Below are positions 9,263 through 17,273 of a stretch of DNA of 64,000 bases, piece after piece (position 1 is the first letter of the stretch; every line of letters starts with the position of its first letter). The position numbers and the translations under genes were made by a program. The notes under the pieces were generated by a model. That model did not search any database. It had not been told where the DNA came from and was given only the letters and a program-made list of their open reading frames with translations. The stretch comes from CAMTWZ01 sp041749075 (lineage in GTDB: Bacteria; Bacteroidota; Rhodothermia; Balneolales; HLUCCA01): contig JBGTBY010000031.1 of assembly GCA_041749075.1 (NCBI GenBank), positions 186,001-250,000 of the forward strand. The letters are read 5' to 3'.

Positions 9263-10405
9263 ATGAATATTGGAATCGTCGGCTACCCAACCTATGGCGG
9301 CAGTGGTGTCGTCGCAACCGAACTAAGCAAAGGTCTCGCCACGCGCGGACATAAAGTCCATTTTCTGAGCTATGCTCGACCGCAACGGCTCGATGCCTTC
9401 AATACGAACATCATGTTCCATGAAGTCACCGTCAACGCCTATCCGTTGTTCGAATTTCCCCCGTACGATTTGGCCTTGGCCAGCCATATGGTGAACCTGA
9501 TCGAGCACGAAAAGTTGGATCTCCTGCATGTGCATTACGCGATTCCGCACACGACGAGTGCCTATTTGGCCAAGCAGATCATGGGGGACAGGGCCAAGCG
9601 CGTACCGATCATCACGACTCTTCACGGTACCGACATCACCATCGTGGGCAGCGATCCGAGTTATCTGCCCGTCGTGAATTTCTCCATCAACCAGAGCGAT
9701 GGGGTCACGGCTGTCTCCGATTATTTGCGGGATGAGACCTATGCGCGGTTCGACATCCACAATGAAATCGAAGTGATTCCGAATTTTGTGAACCTGGATG
9801 TGTTCAAGCGCAGCGACAAATCCCATTTCCGCAAAGCCATCTGCAACGATGATGAAATGATCGTGACACATGTGTCCAATTTCCGGAAAGTGAAACGCGT
9901 GGAAGATGTGGTCAAAACCTTCGCGTATTTGCGTCATCATGGCGTGAAAGCCAAACTACTGATGCTAGGCGACGGACCCGAGCGTATTCCGCTCGAAGCC
10001 TTATGTCGTGAGCTGGGCGTCTGTGACGACACCCGTTTCCTCGGCAAACAGGACAATGTGGAAGAAATCCTGTCGGTTACCGATCTCTTTCTGATGCCGT
10101 CCGGCTCCGAAACCTTCGGACTTGCCGCACTCGAAGCCATGAGTTGCAGCGTGCCGGTGATCAGCTCGGATGTGGGCGGATTGCCCGAACTCAACCGCGA
10201 CGGCGTTACAGGTTATGTCTGCGCCTTGGGCGATACCGATGCCATGGGCGCCGCAGCCGTGAAGATGCTCACCGACAAAACCCTGCATGCGAGAATGGCC
10301 CAAGCCGCTCGCGCCCGCGCCGAAGACTTCGAACAGGAAAAAGTCATCGCGCAGTATGAGGCGTATTATATGAAGGTGCTGAAGAAGCTGGATGCAAGAA
10401 GCTAG
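9263..10405 (+). CDS. bshA: N-acetyl-alpha-D-glucosaminyl L-malate synthase (bacillithiol synthesis)
   Basis: A 380-residue GT4 glycosyltransferase. It transfers GlcNAc from UDP-GlcNAc to L-malate, the first step of bacillithiol synthesis. The start MNIGIVGYPTYGGSGVVATE and the HVHYAIPHTTSAYLAK block are diagnostic of BshA and separate it from other GT4 enzymes. The donor-site region has SGSETFGLAALEAMSC and PVISSDVGGLPE. The other bacillithiol genes (bshB, bshC) are not in the window. The 3' end runs into short direct repeats of a GATGCGGGATG type. Confidence 0.95.
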   Translation: MNIGIVGYPTYGGSGVVATELSKGLATRGHKVHFLSYARPQRLDAFNTNIMFHEVTVNAYPLFEFPPYDLALASHMVNLIEHEKLDLLHVHYAIPHTTSAYLAKQIMGDRAKRVPIITTLHGTDITIVGSDPSYLPVVNFSINQSDGVTAVSDYLRDETYARFDIHNEIEVIPNFVNLDVFKRSDKSHFRKAICNDDEMIVTHVSNFRKVKRVEDVVKTFAYLRHHGVKAKLLMLGDGPERIPLEALCRELGVCDDTRFLGKQDNVEEILSVTDLFLMPSGSETFGLAALEAMSCSVPVISSDVGGLPELNRDGVTGYVCALGDTDAMGAAAVKMLTDKTLHARMAQAARARAEDFEQEKVIAQYEAYYMKVLKKLDARS

Positions 10406-10418
10406 ATGCGGGATGGTA

Positions 10419-10435
10419 GATGCGGGATGCGAAGA
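10419..10435 (+). repeat. Left copy of a 17-bp inverted repeat
   Basis: GATGCGGGATGCGAAGA here is repeated in inverted orientation at 12397-12413. Looser copies of the GATGCGGGATG unit occur just upstream (10404-10414). The pair encloses the SGNH-like lipoprotein, the TIR-like gene and the DUF2188 gene. Confidence 0.7.
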
Positions 10436-10470
10436 ACCCCCATCTTTATCTTATTATTTTCCTGAATTCT

Positions 10471-11376
10471 ATGAAATTGTTCAACATTGCCATCCCAATG
10501 TTCAGCGTGCTGCTGAGTTGCTCATCTGTCATGAAAGACACGGATGATGTTGTATTTCCTGAGTTGTATCCCATCCATGGCGAAACACAGGTCGTGGATG
10601 CGCCACGGACCTACAAAGGATTGGATTTGACGTTGACCAACAATGGCATCCCAACAATCTCTGCAAATGACAGCATCATTGGTGTCGTCTGCATCGGAAT
10701 GAGTAATGCCGCTCAGGAATGTGATCGATACATTCTTGCCGCTCAAACGGTGTTTGCAGGTGAGGTCAACCCCGATGTACGCATTGTCAATTGCGCACTC
10801 GCGAGCCATGCCATTGAGCGATGGAACGACCCTGCATATGACACGGCACTTTGGACCCGCTGCACAGATCTGATTTCAGAGGCAGGGCTCTCACTTTCCG
10901 ATATCCAGGTTGTTTTGCATAAAGCAGCGAATCAGTACACGATTGGTCCAAATCAGCAACCGCTGCCGTATTACCCCAATCCGGATAGTGACTTTTTTAA
11001 ATTCAAAACCAACCTGACCACATTTGCAGAGCGAGTCACAGCTTTCTTTCCTGAATTGAAAGCTGTTTATACAACGTCACGCAGTTATGGTGGTTTTTCA
11101 AACCGTCCCGAAAGAGGGGAGCCACTCAGTTATGAAGAAGGGCATGCGCTAAACCAATGGTTGCTTGAGAATGGCTCAGTGAACGGAGTCTGGTTCGGTT
11201 GGGGACCCTACATCTGGGCTCCGGAATGCAGCACGGGGATTAAAAACGGACTTGGGTATTGTTATGACCGGCAAGATTATTCACAAGACGCTGTTCATCC
11301 GTTGCCCGCTGGAGAAGTGAAAATCGCAAAAATGTGGCACGCGAGACTTTCTCAGCACGCGTGGTACAGACGTTGA
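10471..11376 (+). CDS. Putative SGNH-hydrolase-like lipoprotein
   Basis: A 301-residue protein, taking the ATG at 10471, which gives a lipoprotein signal with a plausible lipobox (VLLSC, Cys17). The mature part has GMSNA at residues 76-80, which would place a nucleophilic Ser78 in an SGNH block-I position, and a late D-x-x-H motif (Asp273, His276, in DAVHP) typical of block V. A block II-like NCALASHAIERW lies between them. I infer a surface esterase or acetylhydrolase-like fold, but I do not recognise a named family. It converges on the TIR-like gene with a 6-base gap. An upstream in-frame start at 10420 would add 17 residues drawn from repeat sequence and is less likely. Confidence 0.7.
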   Translation: MKLFNIAIPMFSVLLSCSSVMKDTDDVVFPELYPIHGETQVVDAPRTYKGLDLTLTNNGIPTISANDSIIGVVCIGMSNAAQECDRYILAAQTVFAGEVNPDVRIVNCALASHAIERWNDPAYDTALWTRCTDLISEAGLSLSDIQVVLHKAANQYTIGPNQQPLPYYPNPDSDFFKFKTNLTTFAERVTAFFPELKAVYTTSRSYGGFSNRPERGEPLSYEEGHALNQWLLENGSVNGVWFGWGPYIWAPECSTGIKNGLGYCYDRQDYSQDAVHPLPAGEVKIAKMWHARLSQHAWYRR

Positions 11377-11382
11377 TTTTGT

Positions 11383-12069
11383 CTACAGAAGTGTCTCCCT
11401 CGGCGCATCTTGATCGTAATTGCCTTGGTGAGGACGAGAAACCAACTCACTTACAGACCCATAGCGGTAATACTGTTTAGCGAATGCGATGAATTCGGCG
11501 ATTGGAAGTCGGTTGATGTCTTTCTGTTGGAATCCCTGATTCATCTTGAAATTTGACATCTCGGTCATGAAAACGTTGAAATCATCCCATAATGTGCTTG
11601 GACTGCTTGCTATATCAACCCCGTTTTCGACCAACCAGCTCCTCAATTTATGAATGAGCTCTTCTGACTCGTCCTGATGGCATTTGCAATCTGTGAATGA
11701 CAGGTCGGACAGTGCTTTCTGAGTGCTATATCGTTCGGCCTCTAAAATGAGGAATCGCTTTTGCCTATGCTTGGCTTCGACATGGTATAATCGGCATCCG
11801 AGATCTAGTCCTAACTCAAAAGGCATGTTGAAACGGTAATACTCGCCTGAATCTTTCGATTTGACCCGGCTCAGGTCATGTATCGAATACATCGATCCTT
11901 CGATCAATTCTTTGATTTTATCGAGTCGCACTTCTGCCGCATTGTTTCGTTCCATCGCGATGCGGGGTTCAAAGCCGATTGCAATCAACGTATGCAAAAG
12001 AGGTTTTAGCAGGGGGGCGTATTCATCATCAAAAGGGCAGTTGATGAACACACTGCGTTCATAGGGCAT
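11383..12069 (-). CDS. TIR-like (nucleotide-binding-fold) protein, possible defence effector
   Basis: A 228-residue soluble protein. The N-terminal domain (about residues 5-150) has SVFINCPFDDEY, then EPRIAME, SMYSIHDLSR and RFNMPFELGL. This order resembles a TIR-type fold, and Glu85 in MPFELG would occupy the catalytic glutamate position of NAD-consuming TIR domains. A helical C-terminal part follows. Proteins with this set of blocks are commonly annotated as hypothetical and are scattered in accessory regions. The gene sits 3 bases after a DUF2188 gene on the same strand, so the two are probably co-transcribed. The enzymatic role is inferred, not shown. Confidence 0.65.
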   Translation of the reverse strand: MPYERSVFINCPFDDEYAPLLKPLLHTLIAIGFEPRIAMERNNAAEVRLDKIKELIEGSMYSIHDLSRVKSKDSGEYYRFNMPFELGLDLGCRLYHVEAKHRQKRFLILEAERYSTQKALSDLSFTDCKCHQDESEELIHKLRSWLVENGVDIASSPSTLWDDFNVFMTEMSNFKMNQGFQQKDINRLPIAEFIAFAKQYYRYGSVSELVSRPHQGNYDQDAPRETLL

Positions 12070-12072
12070 CGT

Positions 12073-12291
12073 TTATTTTTTTGCCTTCAACCACATCTCA
12101 ACCGACCCATCAGAAGCGTGAATGACGAGATCGGCACCACTTCGCTTTGTCATGGTTCGTGCATGAGTGATAGCGGATTCTTTTGTATCGAATACTTTCG
12201 CGGCACGCTGAGCCCCTTCATTCTTCAAGGCCCAACCGGATCCTCGTTTTATGATGTGAGCACGTGGCGGTCGGGTTTTGCTATCTGACAT
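12073..12291 (-). CDS. DUF2188 domain protein
   Basis: A 72-residue basic protein. The start is set at the ATG at 12291 because the family opens near residues 10-15 with HIIKRGSGWALKNEGA. The conserved core continues through AAKVFDTKESAITHAR and ADLVIHASDGSV, the DUF2188 signature. The function of the family is unknown to me. It is the upstream gene of a two-gene unit with the TIR-like protein, which suggests a partner or regulatory role. An upstream extension to 12405 has no family similarity. Confidence 0.85.
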   Translation of the reverse strand: MSDSKTRPPRAHIIKRGSGWALKNEGAQRAAKVFDTKESAITHARTMTKRSGADLVIHASDGSVEMWLKAKK

Positions 12292-12396
12292 GGTTATTCT
12301 GGGTAGAAATGGATATATGGAATCTACAACTTCACCACATATTGACCCAAATAATCCATTCCTAAATTTGGCATTTAGGAACAATAAGTTATGTGG

Positions 12397-12413
12397 TCTT
12401 CGCATCCCGCATC
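12397..12413 (-). repeat. Right copy of a 17-bp inverted repeat
   Basis: On the minus strand this reads GATGCGGGATGCGAAGA, identical to 10419-10435, and it is preceded by another GCGGG unit. It lies just outside the DUF2188 gene and before the end of the carboxylate-amine ligase gene. Confidence 0.7.
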
Positions 12414-12419
12414 CCGCTT

Positions 12420-13532
12420 CTACAGCACCCCTTCCATGGTTTCTTTGATCAACTGATCCACCACGGCTTTTGGGTCGTTGGTGGAATAAAAGCAGGCGAG
12501 TTGACGATCGGATGAGGTCCCATGCCGCAAGATTCTATGAATCACTGCGATTTCCTCGCGAGCACCGATATCATCCACCACATCATCCACGAAACTCAAC
12601 AGTTCGAAGATGAGCGCGCGGGCGTCGACTTCTTTCTTCTTCCCGAGGTCGAGCAACTTCCCATCCAGTCCCCATCGAACCGCACGCCATTTGTTTTCTT
12701 GGATGAGTTCTTTGCGATAGACGCGCCAACTCATGTTATTGCGACGCAGTTTCAGGAGTTTGGCTACAAGCGCCACTTTCAAAGCGCAGATAGCGATGGC
12801 TTCGTCGAGGCGGGTCACTACGTCAGTTATGCGGAACTCTAGGGTTGGGTAGCGTGGCGACGGACGCAGGTCCCAGCGGATTTTGGTTGGATCATCGAAA
12901 CAATTCGTTGAGATGGCCACATCCAGATATTCCATATAATCGCCCCAAGAACGCAGTGTGGGCGGAATTCCAGTACGAGGAAGCGCCTCGAACACGACAG
13001 AGCGGTACGATTTGAGTCCGGTGTCGTACCCATCCCAGAAAGGGGAGCTGGTGGACAAAGCAAGCAAGTGCGGACAAAAATAGCTTAACTGGTTCATCAA
13101 ATCGATGCGCAGGTCGTTGTCCTCGATTCCCACATGCAGGTGCATGCCGCAAATGAGCAATTGCCGGGCCAGAACCTTGTTTTCGAGCACCAATCCTTCA
13201 TAACGGGTGCGTTCGGTGATGGACTGATTTGTCCATTTCGAAAAGGGATGGGTGCCGCACGCGATGATGTTGAGTCCGTGCTCTTGCGCGATTTCGTGCA
13301 CCGTTCTGCGGGCATACTTGAGTTGATCGTGCGCCTCTTGAATGGACGTGCAGATCGGCGTGCCCACCTCCACCTGACATTGGAGCATTTCGGTGGTGAT
13401 CGTATTTCCCATTTTGTCCTTTCCGTCTTTCAGAAAGAATTCCACCGCCGAACTGAGTTCGCCGGTTTTGGGATCAACGATCATGTACTCTTCTTCAACG
13501 CCGATGGTGAAGGATGTGGTTGGTTTTGCCAT
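12420..13532 (-). CDS. Carboxylate-amine ligase, GCS2/YbdK family
   Basis: A 370-residue enzyme of the glutamate-cysteine ligase type 2 family, in the YbdK-like branch. It opens with TIGVEEEYMIVD and has CQVEVGTP, the metal-site CGMHLHVGIED block, SSPFWDG and a late LEFRITDV block. Members ligate a carboxylate to an amine with ATP; some have weak glutamate-cysteine ligase activity. The true substrate here is unknown. I chose the ATG at 13532 (MAKPTTSF) over the in-frame ATG at 13568, because the extra 12 residues are unlike the family. A TACTTT box lies 9 bases upstream. Confidence 0.9.
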   Translation of the reverse strand: MAKPTTSFTIGVEEEYMIVDPKTGELSSAVEFFLKDGKDKMGNTITTEMLQCQVEVGTPICTSIQEAHDQLKYARRTVHEIAQEHGLNIIACGTHPFSKWTNQSITERTRYEGLVLENKVLARQLLICGMHLHVGIEDNDLRIDLMNQLSYFCPHLLALSTSSPFWDGYDTGLKSYRSVVFEALPRTGIPPTLRSWGDYMEYLDVAISTNCFDDPTKIRWDLRPSPRYPTLEFRITDVVTRLDEAIAICALKVALVAKLLKLRRNNMSWRVYRKELIQENKWRAVRWGLDGKLLDLGKKKEVDARALIFELLSFVDDVVDDIGAREEIAVIHRILRHGTSSDRQLACFYSTNDPKAVVDQLIKETMEGVL

Positions 13533-13680
13533 AATGCGGGAAAGTACATCACGGGGATGTGATTTCAATCAGAAAATAGGTGGCGGGATGATTTTTTAAG
13601 AATAATCTTCTTCCGGTTGTAACAAATGCAGGGTCTCGTGATCATAGGAGAGTGGTACTTAACACAAGAAGCATACACGT

Positions 13681-14067
13681 ATGAACAATCGTCATTCTAC
13701 GATGTTGGTCCCGGAGCTACTGGTATTAAACAAGCACCTGCATAAGATTCGAACTGTCAGCGAATGGGCTAGAAATTGCTGTATTTCTGAATCTAGTTTG
13801 AACAAGCGAATAAATACAATACTAGGCACTTCGCCCAAAATTGTTCTTCGCGAGTTAAGGTTTGAAGTGATATGTTCGTTGATTAGAGAACAGGGTTTGC
13901 AAGCTACAAGTCAAGGGGTGGCGATTGATTCTGGCTTAGGAATCCGTAGCAATGATCTTTACAAATTCTTGTCGATCTACTATGGAACGACGTTCACGCG
14001 CTTGAGATATGAGATAATAAGTGGAATGTATACCCCAAAGTTAAACAGGCTTGGAGATTTGGAATGA
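13681..14067 (+). CDS. AraC-type helix-turn-helix protein of the bacteriocin-like cluster
   Basis: A 128-residue protein that is essentially a double helix-turn-helix domain of AraC type. The first HTH is around residues 26-48 (SEWARNCCISESSLNKRI) and the second around 75-105 (GVAIDSGLGIRSNDLYKFL). The linker TSPKIVLRELRFEVICSL matches the position of the inter-HTH helix. There is no sensor or receiver domain. Its stop overlaps the start of the next membrane protein by 4 bases (ATGA-type), which places it in the exporter operon. I infer a local transcription regulator of the peptide genes. The sequence is AT-richer than the flanking housekeeping genes. Confidence 0.75.
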   Translation: MNNRHSTMLVPELLVLNKHLHKIRTVSEWARNCCISESSLNKRINTILGTSPKIVLRELRFEVICSLIREQGLQATSQGVAIDSGLGIRSNDLYKFLSIYYGTTFTRLRYEIISGMYTPKLNRLGDLE

Positions 14068-14714
14068 TCCAGTCGTGGTTTGACCGAGTCGCCGGTTGGC
14101 AGCTGTATCTGATGGTCACATCTTTCTATCTCGGGTTGGTGTTCTTCTCGCAACAGTTTTTGTTCACAGATGAGCTCGTCCGAAACCAACTTTCGGAAAT
14201 CTACCCAGCCTACATGATTCAAGATGTGTTAGAGTTGAGAAGCCGATTTTGGTGGGTCGGATATGTATTAGAACCGATCATTCTCTTCCTGAAGTTGCTT
14301 TTGTTTTTTTTGCCGGTCAGTGTTCTGGCTCTGTTATCTGATTTGAATTATTCACCAAGGGATATTTTCAAAGCCGCTTTATTTGCCGAATTCGCATTCT
14401 TCATACAGCGTTTTTGGTATACGGCTCTTAGCTCAAAGCACACTGACAAATTATTTGATAGTACAATCATTGATCTTTACCCCTTAAGTCTGATTGGAAT
14501 ATTAGGATCCCGAAATGTGGTTCACTGGCTGGTCTATCCACTGCAGACTATCAACATCTTTGAGATGATTTTCATCGTGATCACTAGTTGGTTTTTGTCA
14601 AGGTGCTGGAGCATGGGGTTTGCAACAACCTTGAATCTGGTGCTACCCGCCTATCTGATCGGTCTAGTTCTTTGGATGGGCTTTGTTGTATTTGTCACTA
14701 TTCAGTTAATTTGA
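14064..14714 (+). CDS. Polytopic membrane protein of the bacteriocin-like cluster, unknown function
   Basis: A 216-residue protein with about five hydrophobic segments (near residues 15-33, 70-95, 105-120, 150-175 and 190-214) and few charged residues. No family is recognised; it loosely resembles Yip1-like or other small multi-pass proteins. It is coupled to the HTH gene upstream (4-base overlap) and ends 1 base before the exporter gene. Possible roles are export accessory protein or immunity protein. Both are inferred from position only. Confidence 0.7.
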   Translation: MIQSWFDRVAGWQLYLMVTSFYLGLVFFSQQFLFTDELVRNQLSEIYPAYMIQDVLELRSRFWWVGYVLEPIILFLKLLLFFLPVSVLALLSDLNYSPRDIFKAALFAEFAFFIQRFWYTALSSKHTDKLFDSTIIDLYPLSLIGILGSRNVVHWLVYPLQTINIFEMIFIVITSWFLSRCWSMGFATTLNLVLPAYLIGLVLWMGFVVFVTIQLI

Positions 14715-14715
14715 C

Positions 14716-16926
14716 ATGTCATTTTCAATAGATAAGGCTATCCGGAACGCTTGGGTTCGGCAAGAGGATCAAAATGACTGTGGCGTAGCCTGTTTGAAAT
14801 CCATCATCTCGTTTTACAACGGTGATGCCGATCTAGAGTCCTTGCGCCGTGCATCGGGTACGAGCCGAACTGGCACAACAATGTTGGGCTTATATCAAGC
14901 CGCGCCGAAATTCGGTCTTATTGCGGAGGCCTATGAGGCCGATATTGAAAATCTCGCAAAACAGACGGAGCCATGTATCCTTCATGTAGTTAAAAACAAG
15001 ATACTTTTGCACTATATCGTTTGCTATGGGTTCAACGGAACTGGATTTATCATTAGCGACCCTGCTGATGGTATAACCGTATTGTCCTCGAGTGAACTAG
15101 AAACGATCTGGCAGAGCAGAGCGCTTTTACTTTTAAAAAAGTCTGATTCGTTTGTCGTGGTTTCTGAAAAGCGGAACCACCGACTAAAATGGTTGTGGAA
15201 CTTGGCAGAACAAGATGTCAATATATTATCGGTCGCCCTCATGCTTGGTCTGGTTATAGCCATCCTTGGTCTGGCTTCAGCAATTTTTACTCAGAAGCTT
15301 ATTGACGTATTCCTACCTGAGAAACAATTGTTATTGCTGGTTACTGGGCTTTCATTGATGACCTTTTTATTGTTAGCGCGATCTTTCCTTAGCCGCATTC
15401 GGATGTTTTTCCTAATTCGCCAAAGCCGAGGTTTCAATAACCGTATGATTGGTCGATTTTATGGTTCTCTGATGCGATTGCCATTCGAGTTTTTCTCCGG
15501 ACGTAAGACAGGAGATCTAATTGCCCGGATGAATGACACCCAGCGACTCCAAACAACAATCACATATCTGTTCGGAGACGTGATCATCGATGGGTTGATT
15601 ATTATCGTTTCCGCAGCATTCGTAGCCTATTATTCGTCACATCTTGCAATCTTGTTAATTGCTGCTATTCCAATTTTTATGGCAATTACATGGCGCTTTA
15701 ACAAGCCTGTTAGGGATGGACAGATTGCCGTGATGCAGGCTCATGCAATGACTGAAAGTCAATATATGGATACAATTCAAGGGATAGAGGCTATTAAGGG
15801 GTCTGGGAAGGAATCCACATTCACAGAGCTTACGCTTAACGTATATCAGCACTTTCAACAAATGCGTTTTGAACTTGGCAGAGTTGGTATTCGTTTTCAA
15901 TTCTTGAACGAAGTGGTCGGTATTGGGTTCATGACCGCGCTATTTGGTCTTGGTTCATGGATGGTTTTAGAGAACACCCTACAACTCGGGGCATTAATGG
16001 CACTCATCCAAATGGGATCTCAACTCTTACCGGCGGCCTCACGCCTGTCCATGACCAACCTAAGAATACAAGAAGCCAAGGTAGCTTTCGATCGGATGTA
16101 TGCATTCACCTCTTTGGAATCTGAACAACCAGAATCGGTGCAAAGGGGAGTTCGATCAGAAGTGGATCAAGCCAAACAGCCGATCACCAGCTTGCACCTT
16201 GAGAACATAACTTTTCGATTTCCAGGTCGCAAGGCCTTGTTAGAGGATGTAAATCTTGAGGTACATAAGGGCGAAATGATTGGGATTCTTGGAGAGAGTG
16301 GATCGGGAAAGACAACTCTGCTTCAATTGATAGAGAGGCTTTATCCGGTAGAATCAGGACGGATTTGTATAAACGAATCTATTTCAGCCGAATCGATTCC
16401 ATTGTCGGATTGGCGTCGGACTGTGGGGGTGGTTCCTCAGCAGGTCAAGATCTTCAACACCGGTTTGCTGCAAAATGTTGCTGTGGACAACGTCGAAGGA
16501 GAAGCTGATGTGCATCGTCTTATCGGGTTTTGCAAAGAAGTTGGTCTTCATGAATTAGTTATGCGATTCCCTCAGGGATATGCAACCTTATTGGGCGAGG
16601 AAGGTGTTAATATTTCAGGTGGACAGCGTCAGCTCGTTGGGTTGGCAAGAGCCCTATATTCAGGACCGAAAATATTGTTGCTTGATGAGGCCACGTCTGC
16701 AATGGATCGAATCACAGAGCGCATGGTTTTGGGGCTACTGGAACATCAACTGGAACACATGGCCATGATTTGGGTCACTCACAGGATCCACACCCTGAGT
16801 GAATGTGATAGGATTTATATACTTGATCAGGGTCGGATTCAGGACCAAGGCACTGCGACTTCACTGATGGAGCGTGAGAATAGCTATTCGCAAGCTGTTC
16901 GAGAGATTCGGAGTTTGCTTAAATAA
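14716..16926 (+). CDS. Peptidase-containing ABC exporter (C39 peptidase-TMD-NBD), bacteriocin type
   Basis: A 736-residue fusion that cuts double-glycine leaders and exports the mature peptide. The C39 peptidase domain (residues 1-150) has the oxyanion Gln16 and the triad Cys22 (in NDCGVAC), His99 (LLHYIV) and Asp115 (SDPADG), so it looks active. A six-helix ABC transmembrane domain spans about 170-470. The nucleotide-binding domain has Walker A GESGSGKTT near 526, signature ISGGQRQ near 632 and Walker B ILLLDEATSA near 653. The two small peptides with GG- or AG-ending leaders directly downstream are the obvious substrates. No HlyD-type periplasmic adaptor is adjacent, which is unusual for export from a two-membrane cell. 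Confidence 0.95.
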   Translation: MSFSIDKAIRNAWVRQEDQNDCGVACLKSIISFYNGDADLESLRRASGTSRTGTTMLGLYQAAPKFGLIAEAYEADIENLAKQTEPCILHVVKNKILLHYIVCYGFNGTGFIISDPADGITVLSSSELETIWQSRALLLLKKSDSFVVVSEKRNHRLKWLWNLAEQDVNILSVALMLGLVIAILGLASAIFTQKLIDVFLPEKQLLLLVTGLSLMTFLLLARSFLSRIRMFFLIRQSRGFNNRMIGRFYGSLMRLPFEFFSGRKTGDLIARMNDTQRLQTTITYLFGDVIIDGLIIIVSAAFVAYYSSHLAILLIAAIPIFMAITWRFNKPVRDGQIAVMQAHAMTESQYMDTIQGIEAIKGSGKESTFTELTLNVYQHFQQMRFELGRVGIRFQFLNEVVGIGFMTALFGLGSWMVLENTLQLGALMALIQMGSQLLPAASRLSMTNLRIQEAKVAFDRMYAFTSLESEQPESVQRGVRSEVDQAKQPITSLHLENITFRFPGRKALLEDVNLEVHKGEMIGILGESGSGKTTLLQLIERLYPVESGRICINESISAESIPLSDWRRTVGVVPQQVKIFNTGLLQNVAVDNVEGEADVHRLIGFCKEVGLHELVMRFPQGYATLLGEEGVNISGGQRQLVGLARALYSGPKILLLDEATSAMDRITERMVLGLLEHQLEHMAMIWVTHRIHTLSECDRIYILDQGRIQDQGTATSLMERENSYSQAVREIRSLLK

Positions 16927-16940
16927 GTTGTATCGAAATG

Positions 16941-16985
16941 GGAGACAGATTTACTGATTTTGGAGACAATCAGGAATTGGGGACA
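16941..16985 (+). repeat. Three GGAGACA-type direct repeats upstream of the peptide genes
   Basis: GGAGACA occurs at 16941-16947 and 16962-16968, and GGGGACA at 16979-16985, with start-to-start spacing of 21 and 17 bases. The flanking bases are partly similar too (TGGGAGACAG, TTGGAGACAA, TTGGGGACAA). The array ends just before the candidate promoter of the first peptide gene. It could be a tandem regulator-binding site. It also resembles the repeated ends of IS21-like insertion sequences, so a transposon remnant is a real alternative. Confidence 0.5.
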
Positions 16986-17005
16986 ACTATTTTTGGATTT
17001 ATACT
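16977..17005 (+). promoter_or_regulatory. Candidate promoter of the bacteriocin-like peptide genes
   Basis: TTGGGG at 16977-16982 and TATACT at 17000-17005 are separated by exactly 17 bases and lie 50 bases before the first peptide start codon. The -10 is a good match to the sigma-70 consensus and the -35 only fair. The region overlaps the third GGGGACA repeat, as a regulated promoter might. Confidence 0.3.
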
Positions 17006-17055
17006 AGACTAATCGATTAGGTTCAATAATTAATTATCAAAATAAGTACGTAAAT

Positions 17056-17259
17056 ATGAATACACTAAATTTCTCCCAAATGGAAGAACTCTCTGGTGGA
17101 GATTCTAATGTGAAAGCTCTGGGATTCACATGTGGTTATGCTACAGGCGTAGCAATTGTTGTAGCAGGTTTTCTAACCGGTGGTCTTGCATGGTTTGTTG
17201 GTGGAATGATCGCTGGTCCCACCTGTATTGCTGCAATTGCTTACACTGCAAGTAACTAA
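17056..17259 (+). CDS. Double-glycine-leader bacteriocin-like precursor peptide 1
   Basis: A 67-residue peptide. The first 15 residues (MNTLNFSQMEELSGG) form a canonical leader: Leu4, Met9 and Leu12 at the -12, -7 and -4 positions, ending ELSGG. Cleavage would release a 52-residue core that is strongly hydrophobic and Gly/Ala-rich, with AGFLTGG, FVGGMIAG and two cysteines (core positions 11 and 42) that could form one disulfide. It lies 129 bases after the exporter gene and 14 bases before a second peptide of the same design. No RiPP-modifying enzyme is visible, so an unmodified class II-like, membrane-active peptide is the simplest reading. Activity is inferred. Confidence 0.8.
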   Translation: MNTLNFSQMEELSGGDSNVKALGFTCGYATGVAIVVAGFLTGGLAWFVGGMIAGPTCIAAIAYTASN

Positions 17260-17273
17260 AAAGAGGAATTACT

